Below, one piece after another: positions 57,423 to 64,000 of a stretch of DNA of 64,000 nt. The position numbers and the translations under genes are program-made. The stretch is from Pseudomonas chlororaphis subsp. piscium (lineage in GTDB: Bacteria; Pseudomonadota; Gammaproteobacteria; Pseudomonadales; Pseudomonadaceae). Within the stretch, counting starts at the first letter, position 1, and each line of letters opens with the position of its first letter. Under the pieces are notes generated by a model. It was not told where the DNA came from. It worked only from the letters and a program-made list of their open reading frames with translations, and did no database searches. The DNA lies in NCBI RefSeq assembly GCF_003850345.1, contig NZ_CP027707.1, positions 5,518,001 to 5,582,000 on the forward strand. The letters are read 5' to 3'.

Positions 57423-57763
57423 GCGAAAGGGGGCTTTAAAGAGTTTCCTACCCTACAGGCCACTTGCCACTTTAGTGGTGTCGCCAAAAAATAACTATCC
57501 CATTTTTGTCCCCGCCCAGCGCCATCCCGCCCCGGACCGCGCCTACCGCATGCCTGGCGGCATCCCGGCTGGCGTGTCCCGGGCATGCGACTTTGGTTTG
57601 ACTGCCGGCGCGTGTGCCTGGCCCCGAGGCGCGGTATACTGCCGCGCCTTTTTAGCGTCGCGCCAGTGTGTCCGGCGTGCCTTGAAGGTGTTTGCAACCG
57701 ACCGATGCACCCAAGCTGCAAGCACCTTATTAAATGTTCCCGTCTTTTAGAGGAGCGCGACTC
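57423..57763. promoter_or_regulatory. Divergent region between the diguanylate cyclase and fumarase genes
   Basis: About 341 bases without a gene. GGCGCGG-TATACTG-CCGCGCC followed by TTTTT near 57627-57655 forms a terminator-like hairpin whose loop reads TATACT, a -10-like hexamer. It could be a promoter core with dyad symmetry or a leader terminator for fumarase. Confidence 0.5.
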
Positions 57764-59287
57764 ATGACCGTGATCAAGCAAGACGACCTGATTCAGAGCG
57801 TTGCCGACGCCCTGCAATTCATTTCCTACTACCACCCCGTGGACTTCATCCAGGCGATGCACGAAGCCTACCTGCGCGAAGAATCGCCAGCGGCCCGTGA
57901 CTCCATGGCGCAGATCCTGATCAACTCGCGCATGTGTGCCACCGGCCACCGCCCGATCTGCCAGGACACCGGTATCGTCACCGTATTCGTACGCGTGGGC
58001 ATGGACGTGCGCTGGGACGGCGCGACCATGAGCCTGGACGACATGATCAACGAAGGCGTGCGTCGCGCTTACAACCTGCCGGAAAACGTCCTGCGGGCCT
58101 CGATCCTCGCCGACCCGGCGGGCGCTCGTAAAAACACCAAGGACAACACCCCGGCGGTGATCCACTACTCCATCGTTCCCGGCAACACCGTGGAAGTGGA
58201 CGTGGCGGCCAAAGGCGGCGGCTCCGAGAACAAGTCGAAGATGGCCATGCTCAACCCGTCCGACTCGATCGTCGACTGGGTGCTGAAGACCGTTCCGACC
58301 ATGGGCGCCGGCTGGTGCCCGCCGGGCATGCTCGGCATCGGCATCGGCGGCACCGCCGAGAAAGCCGCGGTGATGGCCAAGGAAGTGTTGATGGAATCCA
58401 TCGACATCCACGAGCTGAAGGCCCGCGGCCCGCAGAACCGTATCGAAGAGATGCGCCTGGAGCTGTTCGAGAAGGTCAACCAGCTGGGCATCGGCGCCCA
58501 GGGCCTGGGCGGCCTGACCACCGTGCTCGACGTGAAGATCATGGACTACCCGACCCACGCCGCCTCCCTGCCGGTGTGCATGATCCCGAACTGCGCCGCG
58601 ACCCGTCACGCGCACTTCGTGCTCGACGGCTCGGGCCCTGCGTCCCTGGAAGCGCCACCTCTGGACGCCTACCCGGAAATCGTCTGGGAAGCCGGTCCGT
58701 CGGCCCGTCGCGTCAACCTCGACACCCTGACCCCGGAAGAAGTGCAGAGCTGGAAGCCGGGCGAAACCGTCCTGCTCAACGGCAAGATGCTCACCGGTCG
58801 CGACGCCGCGCACAAGCGCATGGTCGAGATGCTGAACAAGGGCGAAACCCTGCCGGTGGACCTCAAGGGTCGCTTCATCTACTACGTCGGTCCGGTCGAT
58901 CCGGTCGGTGACGAAGTGGTGGGCCCGGCTGGCCCGACCACCGCGACGCGGATGGACAAGTTCACCCGCCAGATCCTCGAGCAGACTGGCCTCTTGGGCA
59001 TGATCGGCAAGTCCGAGCGCGGCCCGACCGCGATCGAAGCGATCAAGGACAGCAAGGCCGTGTACCTGATGGCCGTCGGCGGCGCTGCCTACCTGGTGGC
59101 CCAGGCGATCAAGAAGTCCAAGGTCCTGGCCTTTGCCGAACTGGGCATGGAAGCGATCTACGAGTTCGAAGTCAAAGACATGCCGGTCACTGTCGCGGTC
59201 GACAGCAAAGGCGAGTCGGTGCACATCACAGGTCCCGCCATCTGGCAGAAAAAGATCAGTGAAAGCCTGGCGGTAGAAGTGCAGTAA
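57764..59287 (+). CDS. fumA: Class I (iron-sulfur) fumarate hydratase
   Basis: This 507-residue enzyme interconverts fumarate and malate in the TCA cycle. Visible family features are CQDTGIVTVFVRVGMDV (with a cluster Cys), GCxG-like MLGIGIGGTAEKAAVMAKE, PNCAATRHAHFVLDGSG and GKMLTGRDAAHKRMVEM. The start MTVIKQDDL at 57764 follows AGAGGAGCG; the longer frame adds 10 residues without a better site. The oxygen-labile cluster distinguishes it from FumC. Confidence 0.95.
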   Translation: MTVIKQDDLIQSVADALQFISYYHPVDFIQAMHEAYLREESPAARDSMAQILINSRMCATGHRPICQDTGIVTVFVRVGMDVRWDGATMSLDDMINEGVRRAYNLPENVLRASILADPAGARKNTKDNTPAVIHYSIVPGNTVEVDVAAKGGGSENKSKMAMLNPSDSIVDWVLKTVPTMGAGWCPPGMLGIGIGGTAEKAAVMAKEVLMESIDIHELKARGPQNRIEEMRLELFEKVNQLGIGAQGLGGLTTVLDVKIMDYPTHAASLPVCMIPNCAATRHAHFVLDGSGPASLEAPPLDAYPEIVWEAGPSARRVNLDTLTPEEVQSWKPGETVLLNGKMLTGRDAAHKRMVEMLNKGETLPVDLKGRFIYYVGPVDPVGDEVVGPAGPTTATRMDKFTRQILEQTGLLGMIGKSERGPTAIEAIKDSKAVYLMAVGGAAYLVAQAIKKSKVLAFAELGMEAIYEFEVKDMPVTVAVDSKGESVHITGPAIWQKKISESLAVEVQ

Positions 59288-59306
59288 GCGCTTCGACCGG
59301 TCACCC

Positions 59307-59343
59307 AAGGCGGCGTTGCTCGATGAGCAGCGCCGCCTTTTTC
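59307..59343 (+). terminator. Terminator of fumarase
   Basis: AAGGCGGCGTTGCTC and GAGCAGCGCCGCCTTTTT form a long stem with a short GAT loop, about 20 bases after the stop. Confidence 0.92.
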
Positions 59344-59432
59344 ATGCCTGCCCGGGCCAGGGCTGTCCACGATCAACGAAGCCTCGGACAGGCATGTTAT
59401 CTTGCCTGCCCCTTTCAGCCTGCCCTTGACTC

Positions 59433-61199
59433 ATGGTCCAGATCTCCCGCCCGCTGCGCTTGACCTTCTATACCCTGGTGATTCTCGCCGGCGCCGTGGT
59501 CAGCGCGACCTTCGCCATGCGCCATGCCGAACGTCAGGCGCTGGAGGACGATGCCGCCCGCGCCAGCGAGCAACTGGCGCTGTACGCCAACTCCCTGCAT
59601 ACCCTGATCGAGCGCTACCGCGCCCTGCCCGCCGTGCTGGCGCTGGACCCGGAACTGCGTTCGGCGCTCAAGGGCCCGGTCGGCCCGGAACAGCAGGACG
59701 CCCTGAACCGCAAACTGGAACGGATCAACGGCGCGGCCCGCTCCTCCACCCTGGAACTGCTGGACCACACCGGCCTCGCGGTGGCCGCCAGCAACTGGCG
59801 CCTGCCCAGCAGCTACGTCGGGCACAACTACGGCTTTCGCCCCTACTTCAGCCAGACCCGCAGCCAGGGCAGCGGACGCTTCTATGCGGTGGGCGTCACC
59901 AGCGGCATTCCCGGTTATTTCCTCTCCAGCGCGGTCAAGGACGAGCAGGAACAGTTCCTCGGCGCCATGGTGGTGAAACTGGAGTTTCCCGAACTGGAAC
60001 GCGAATGGAGCCAGGGCAGCGACACCCTGCTGGTCAGCGATGCCCGTGGCATCGTGTTCATCGCCAACCAGCCGGGCTGGCGTTATCGCCAGTTGCGCCC
60101 GTTGTCGGACAGCGACCGCGCCGAACTCAAGGCCACCCGGCAATACGACAAACAACTGCTGACCCCGCTCGAACATCGGCCGCTGCGACGCTTTGACGAC
60201 GACAGCACGCTGACCCGGGTCGAGGGTCCGGACGGCAGCGTCGACTACCTGTGGGAGTCCCTGCCCCTGGCCACCGAAGGCTGGACCCTGCATCTGCTGC
60301 GCCGCCCGCAGATCGCCTTCGAAGACCGCCGCAATGCCGGCCTGGCCGCCGCCGGCGCCTGGCTGACCCTGGTATTCCTGCTGCTGTTCCTCAACCAGCG
60401 CTGGCGCCTGGCCAGGCTACGCCAGCGCAGCCGCGAGGAGCTCGAACGCCTGGTCGAGGAGCGTACCCGTGACCTGCGCACCGCCCAGGACGGCCTGGTG
60501 CAGTCGGCCAAGCTGGCGGCCCTGGGGCAGATGTCCGCGGCCCTGGCCCACGAAATCAACCAGCCGCTGACCACCCAGCGCATGCAACTGGCCACCCTGC
60601 GCCTGCTGCTCGATCACGGGCGGGTCGACGAGGCCTACCAGGCCCTGAAACCGCTGGACGATATGCTGACCCGCATGGCCAGCCTCACCGGCCACCTGAA
60701 AACCTTCGCCCGCAAGAGCCCCAGCGGCCTGCGCGAACGCCTGGACCTGGCGGCGGTGGCGGATCAGGCCCTGCAACTGCTGGACACCCGGCTGCGCGAC
60801 GAACAGGTCGACATACGCCTGCAACTGACGCGCCCGGCCTGGGTGCGCGGCGATGCCATACGCCTGGAGCAGGTGCTGATCAACCTGCTGCGCAACGCCC
60901 TGGACGCCATGCACGACAAGCCCCTCAAGCAACTGGAAATCCGCCTCGAAGCCAACCAGCAGCTGTGGAGCCTGAGCGTCATCGACAGCGGTGGCGGCAT
61001 CGCCGAAGAACACCTGCCGAACGTCTTCGATCCGTTCTTCACCACCAAGCCGGTGGGTGACGGCCTGGGCCTGGGCCTGGCAGTGTCCTACGCTATCGTC
61101 CACGAACTGGGCGGGCGCCTGAGCGCCGGCAATCAAGGCCAGGGCGCGATCTTCACCCTGAGCCTGCCCATCGACCTGGAGGCGCATATCCCATGTTGA
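59433..61199 (+). CDS. MifS/DctB-like C4/C5-dicarboxylate sensor kinase
   Basis: This 588-residue kinase has a TM helix (about 8-28), a periplasmic double-PAS-like sensor (about 30-300, [20 protein letters not shown] as in DctB-type domains) and a second TM (about 305-325). A coiled linker leads to HisKA with His in [10 protein letters not shown] and HATPase with [20 protein letters not shown] and [10 protein letters not shown]. Its last codons overlap the regulator gene. With the transporter downstream it probably senses alpha-ketoglutarate (MifS) or a C4-dicarboxylate (DctB); context favours MifS. Confidence 0.88.
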   Translation: MVQISRPLRLTFYTLVILAGAVVSATFAMRHAERQALEDDAARASEQLALYANSLHTLIERYRALPAVLALDPELRSALKGPVGPEQQDALNRKLERINGAARSSTLELLDHTGLAVAASNWRLPSSYVGHNYGFRPYFSQTRSQGSGRFYAVGVTSGIPGYFLSSAVKDEQEQFLGAMVVKLEFPELEREWSQGSDTLLVSDARGIVFIANQPGWRYRQLRPLSDSDRAELKATRQYDKQLLTPLEHRPLRRFDDDSTLTRVEGPDGSVDYLWESLPLATEGWTLHLLRRPQIAFEDRRNAGLAAAGAWLTLVFLLLFLNQRWRLARLRQRSREELERLVEERTRDLRTAQDGLVQSAKLAALGQMSAALAHEINQPLTTQRMQLATLRLLLDHGRVDEAYQALKPLDDMLTRMASLTGHLKTFARKSPSGLRERLDLAAVADQALQLLDTRLRDEQVDIRLQLTRPAWVRGDAIRLEQVLINLLRNALDAMHDKPLKQLEIRLEANQQLWSLSVIDSGGGIAEEHLPNVFDPFFTTKPVGDGLGLGLAVSYAIVHELGGRLSAGNQGQGAIFTLSLPIDLEAHIPC

Positions 61200-62527
61200 A
61201 TTCGGTGATGCTGGTCGACGACGAAGCCAGTATTCGCACCGCCGTCGAACAATGGCTGAGCCTGTCGGGCTTCGAGGTGCAGCTGTTCAGTCGCGCCGAG
61301 GACTGCCTGGCCCGGCTGCCCAGGGACTTCCCCGGGGTGATCCTCAGCGACGTGCGCATGCCTGGCATCAGCGGCCTGGAGCTGCTCAAACAGGTGCAGC
61401 AGCGCGACGCCGACCTGCCGGTGATCCTGCTGACCGGCCACGGCGACGTGCCGATGGCGGTGGAAGCGATGCGCGACGGCGCCTATGACTTCCTGGAAAA
61501 ACCCTTCAGCCCGGAAACCCTGCTGAGCAGCCTGCGCCGGGCCCTGGATAAACGCGGCCTGGTCCTGGAGAACCGGCGCCTGCACGAACAGGCCGATACC
61601 CGGGAGAAAATCGATTCCACCCTGCTCGGCGTGTCCCGCGCCTTGCAGACCCTGCGGCGGCAGGTGGTCGACCTGGCCGCGCTGCCGGTCAACGTGCTGA
61701 TCCGCGGCGAGACCGGCAGCGGCAAGGAACTGGTCGCCCGCTGCCTGCACGACTTCGGGCCGCGCGCCGACAAGCCCTTTGTCGCCCTGAACTGTGCGGC
61801 AATCCCCGAGCAACTGTTCGAAGCCGAACTGTTCGGCCATGAAAGCGGTGCCTTTACCGGCGCCCAGGGCAAGCGCATCGGCAAGCTGGAATACGCTGAC
61901 GGCGGCACCCTGTTCCTCGACGAGATCGAAAGCATGCCGCTGGCCCAGCAGGTCAAGCTACTGCGGGTGCTGCAGGAACAGAAGCTCGAGCGACTGGGTT
62001 CCAACCAGAGCATTGCCGTGGATCTGCGGATCATTGCCGCGACCAAGCCGGACCTGCTGGACGAAGCCCGCGCCGGGCGTTTTCGCGAGGACCTGGCTTA
62101 CCGCCTGAACGTCGCACAGCTGCGCCTGCCGCCGCTGCGGGATCGGCGCGAGGACATCCCGCTGCTGTACGAACATTTCGCCCACGCCGCCGCCGAGCGC
62201 CTGGGCCGCGGCGTCGCGCCCCTGAGCGGGGCGCAGTTGAGCCGCCTGCTGAGCCACGACTGGCCGGGCAACGTGCGCGAGCTGGCCAACGTCGCCGAAC
62301 GCCAGGTACTCGGCCTGGGCGAGCCGGAGCCGGAAAGCATCGACCCCGGCCAGTCCCTGGCCGCGCAGCAGGAAGCCTTCGAGGCGCAATGCCTGCGGGC
62401 CGCGCTGACCCGGCACAAGGGCGACATCAAGGCGGTGCTCAATGAGCTGCAGCTGCCGCGCCGCACCTTCAATGAAAAGATGCAGCGCCATGGGTTGGCG
62501 CGGGAGATGTTTCTCGGGGAGGAGTGA
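61193..62527 (+). CDS. NtrC-family sigma-54-dependent response regulator (MifR/DctD-like)
   Basis: This 444-residue protein has a receiver domain (residues 1 to about 120, phosphoacceptor Asp in VILSDVRMPGISG, Lys in FLEKPF) and an AAA+ domain with GETGSGKE, the sigma-54-contacting ESGAFTGAQG and Walker B GGTLFLDEIES. A Fis-type helix-turn-helix is at the C-terminus (KGDIKAVLNELQLPRRTFNE). It overlaps the kinase gene by 7 bases and should activate the sigma-54 promoter of the transporter gene. Confidence 0.92.
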   Translation: MLNSVMLVDDEASIRTAVEQWLSLSGFEVQLFSRAEDCLARLPRDFPGVILSDVRMPGISGLELLKQVQQRDADLPVILLTGHGDVPMAVEAMRDGAYDFLEKPFSPETLLSSLRRALDKRGLVLENRRLHEQADTREKIDSTLLGVSRALQTLRRQVVDLAALPVNVLIRGETGSGKELVARCLHDFGPRADKPFVALNCAAIPEQLFEAELFGHESGAFTGAQGKRIGKLEYADGGTLFLDEIESMPLAQQVKLLRVLQEQKLERLGSNQSIAVDLRIIAATKPDLLDEARAGRFREDLAYRLNVAQLRLPPLRDRREDIPLLYEHFAHAAAERLGRGVAPLSGAQLSRLLSHDWPGNVRELANVAERQVLGLGEPEPESIDPGQSLAAQQEAFEAQCLRAALTRHKGDIKAVLNELQLPRRTFNEKMQRHGLAREMFLGEE

Positions 62528-62558
62528 TGCCCGAGGAGATGTTTTATCCGGGCCATCC

Positions 62559-62625
62559 CTATCGCGGGCAAGCCTCGCTCCGACTGTAGGAGCGAGCGGG
62601 CGGCGATCCGACTTGCCCGCGATAG
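62559..62625. repeat. REP element pair
   Basis: CTATCGCGGGCAAG at 62559 and CTTGCCCGCGATAG at 62612 are perfect 14-base inverted arms. An inner GCCTCGCTCC/GGAGCGAGC pair lies between them. It is the clearest REP structure of the window and sits directly after the regulator gene. Confidence 0.8.
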
Positions 62626-62678
62626 CATCCTCACAAACGCCGCTCAGTCGGCAAATTTCCGCTCACGCACTCCAAGAA

Positions 62679-62698
62679 ATGAGCGGATTTCCGCTCAT
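62679..62698 (+). promoter_or_regulatory. Palindromic upstream activator site for the NtrC-type regulator
   Basis: ATGAGCGGATTTCCGCTCAT is a perfect inverted repeat with 9-base arms and a two-base centre, about 42 bases upstream of the -24 element. Extra half-sites CCGCTCA occur at 62640 and 62659. Position and symmetry fit an enhancer for a dimeric sigma-54 activator. Confidence 0.65.
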
Positions 62699-62737
62699 CG
62701 ATTTCTCAAGACCCTTCTAAACCGGGCCTCTCGGCTC

Positions 62738-62754
62738 CTGGCACAGCTCCTGCT
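62738..62754 (+). promoter_or_regulatory. Sigma-54 promoter of the dicarboxylate transporter gene
   Basis: CTGGCACAGCTCCTGCT carries the -24 GG (62740-62741) and -12 GC (62752-62753) with exactly ten bases between them, and matches TGGCAC-N5-TTGC at all but one consensus base. It lies about 60 bases before the transporter ATG. Confidence 0.75.
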
Positions 62755-62787
62755 ATAGCCCCTGCAGGCTGCGTTTCGGCGCGCTCC

Positions 62788-62800
62788 ACAAAAACAATTA
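62788..62800 (+). promoter_or_regulatory. Crc/Hfq-like A-rich site in the transporter leader
   Basis: ACAAAAACAATTA contains AAAAACAA, a match to the AANAANAA motif bound by Hfq with Crc in pseudomonads, a few bases before the ribosome site GAAGGA of the transporter gene. It suggests translational catabolite repression. Confidence 0.5.
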
Positions 62801-62815
62801 AATGAAGGATCCGTC

Positions 62816-64000
62816 ATGGATAACTCGCAAACCCTGCCTCTTGGGGCGGCAGCTGCGCCTGCCAAAGAAAAGACCACCGCCAGTCGCCTGAAATCGATCT
62901 TCAGCGGTTCGGTCGGCAACATGGTCGAGTGGTACGACTGGTACGTCTACGCCGCCTTCTCCCTGTACTTCGCCAAAGTCTTCTTCCCCAAAGGCGACAC
63001 CACCGCCCAACTGCTCAACACCGCCGCGATCTTCGCCGTGGGCTTCCTGATGCGGCCGATCGGCGGCTGGCTGATGGGGCTCTACGCTGACCGCAAGGGC
63101 CGCAAGGCCGCGTTGATGGCCTCGGTGCTGCTGATGTGCTTCGGCTCCCTGATCATCGCCCTGACTCCCGGCTACGAAACCATCGGCGTCGGCGCCCCGA
63201 TCCTGCTGGTCCTGGCGCGCCTGATGCAGGGCCTGTCGGTCGGCGGCGAATACGGCACCTCGGCCACCTACCTCAGCGAGATGGCGACCAAGGAACGTCG
63301 CGGCTTCTTCTCCAGCTTCCAGTACGTGACCCTGATCTCCGGCCAGCTCATCGCCCTGGCGGTCCTGATCGTGCTGCAGAACGTGCTGACCACCGAAGAG
63401 CTGCAATCCTGGGGCTGGCGCATTCCGTTCGGTATCGGCGCCCTGTGCGCGGTCGTAGCGCTGTACCTGCGTCGCGGCATGGAAGAAACCGAGTCCTTCA
63501 CCAAGAAGAAGGAAAAGCCGAAAGAAAGCCTGATGCGTACCCTGATGCGTCATCCGAAAGAGCTGATGACAGTGGTCGGCCTGACCATGGGCGGCACCCT
63601 GGCCTTCTACACCTACACCACCTACATGCAGAAATACCTGGTGAACACCGTCGGCATGAGCATCTCCGACTCCACCACCATTTCCGCGGCGACCCTGTTC
63701 CTGTTCATGTGCCTGCAACCGGTGGTCGGTGCGCTGTCGGACAAGATCGGCCGCCGTCCGATCCTGATCGCCTTCGGCATCCTCGGCACCATTTTCACCG
63801 TGCCGATCCTCACCACCCTGCACACCGTCCAGAGCTGGTGGGGCGCGTTCTTCCTGATCATGGCGGCGCTGATCATCGTCAGCGGCTATACCTCGATCAA
63901 CGCGGTGGTCAAGGCCGAGCTGTTCCCGACCGAGATCCGCGCCCTGGGCGTGGGCCTGCCCTACGCGCTGACCGTATCGATCTTCGGCGGCACCGCCGAA
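62816..64000 (+). CDS. kgtP: MHS-family alpha-ketoglutarate-type transporter (3' end beyond window)
   Basis: The frame is open to the window end: 395 residues are visible. It is a major facilitator of the metabolite:H+ symporter family, with the signature SIFSGSVGNMVEWYDWYVYA in helix 1, LMRPIGGWLMGLYADRKGRK between helices 2 and 3, RLMQGLSVGGEYGTSATYLSE and DKIGRRPILIA. The family includes KgtP (alpha-ketoglutarate), ProP and ShiA. The upstream MifSR-like pair and sigma-54 promoter support alpha-ketoglutarate as substrate. Confidence 0.88.
   Translation, partial: MDNSQTLPLGAAAAPAKEKTTASRLKSIFSGSVGNMVEWYDWYVYAAFSLYFAKVFFPKGDTTAQLLNTAAIFAVGFLMRPIGGWLMGLYADRKGRKAALMASVLLMCFGSLIIALTPGYETIGVGAPILLVLARLMQGLSVGGEYGTSATYLSEMATKERRGFFSSFQYVTLISGQLIALAVLIVLQNVLTTEELQSWGWRIPFGIGALCAVVALYLRRGMEETESFTKKKEKPKESLMRTLMRHPKELMTVVGLTMGGTLAFYTYTTYMQKYLVNTVGMSISDSTTISAATLFLFMCLQPVVGALSDKIGRRPILIAFGILGTIFTVPILTTLHTVQSWWGAFFLIMAALIIVSGYTSINAVVKAELFPTEIRALGVGLPYALTVSIFGGTAE

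Noticed and set aside
59433..62527. Naming the two-component pair dctB/dctD
   Set aside because: The families are close, but the alpha-ketoglutarate-type transporter directly downstream fits MifS/MifR better; without alignment neither symbol is assigned.

Overview
The window is chromosomal DNA of a Pseudomonas, most likely a member of the P. fluorescens complex. The evidence is gene order that I recognise from P. aeruginosa (the tol-pal/ruv/aspS/oprD block, the yajQ/panE/argJ/secA block, and the purU/mvaT/sbcB to pykA/fumarase block), an MvaT-type H-NS protein, an OprD-family porin, GC-rich codon use, and P. fluorescens-type REP elements. Assignments rest on reading the translations and on remembered family knowledge; no database search was possible.

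Region 1 (1-6.5 kb): the start of a Tad/Flp pilus locus on the minus strand. Two nearly identical Flp prepilins share a duplicated upstream element. They are followed by a prepilin peptidase, an unusual AAA ATPase with an N-terminal winged-helix-like part, an RcpC/CpaB protein, and a TadG-like protein cut by the window edge. A divergent AraC-type regulator with a degenerate receiver domain faces them, and a tRNA-Lys closes the region.

Region 2 (6.6-24 kb): core genes. In order these are queC-queE (queuosine precursor), the ybgC-tolQ-tolR-tolA-tolB-pal-cpoB envelope operon, ruvC-ruvA-ruvB (Holliday junction processing), yebC, aspS, a zinc-ribbon protein, a Dps-like ferritin, a membrane-anchored cold-shock-domain protein, slyX, a HIT protein and an OprD porin.

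Region 3 (24-37.4 kb): mscS, yajQ, a ketopantoate reductase, an orphan sensor kinase, a PduO-type cobalamin adenosyltransferase, a Nudix-ThiE fusion coupled to a GST, argJ, secA, a DUF721/DciA protein and a HerA-like DUF853 ATPase.

Region 4 (37.5-59.3 kb): a PctA-like amino-acid chemoreceptor, a glycosyltransferase overlapping a DUF2334 deacetylase-like gene, purU, mvaT and sbcB. Then comes a tightly coupled six-gene operon (RDD, SpoIIM-like, DUF4129, DUF4350, MoxR ATPase, DUF58), the best candidate here for an incompletely described system. It is followed by a PilZ protein, a small lipoprotein, pykA, an enoyl-CoA hydratase, a ferredoxin-type reductase, a membrane diguanylate cyclase and class I fumarase.

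Region 5 (59.4-64 kb): a MifS/DctB-like sensor kinase and an NtrC-family regulator precede an MHS-family alpha-ketoglutarate-type transporter. That transporter has a readable sigma-54 promoter, a perfect 20-bp palindrome upstream and a Crc/Hfq-like A-rich motif. Cyclic-di-GMP is a recurring theme (YajQ, PilZ protein, GGEEF cyclase), as are cell-envelope functions.
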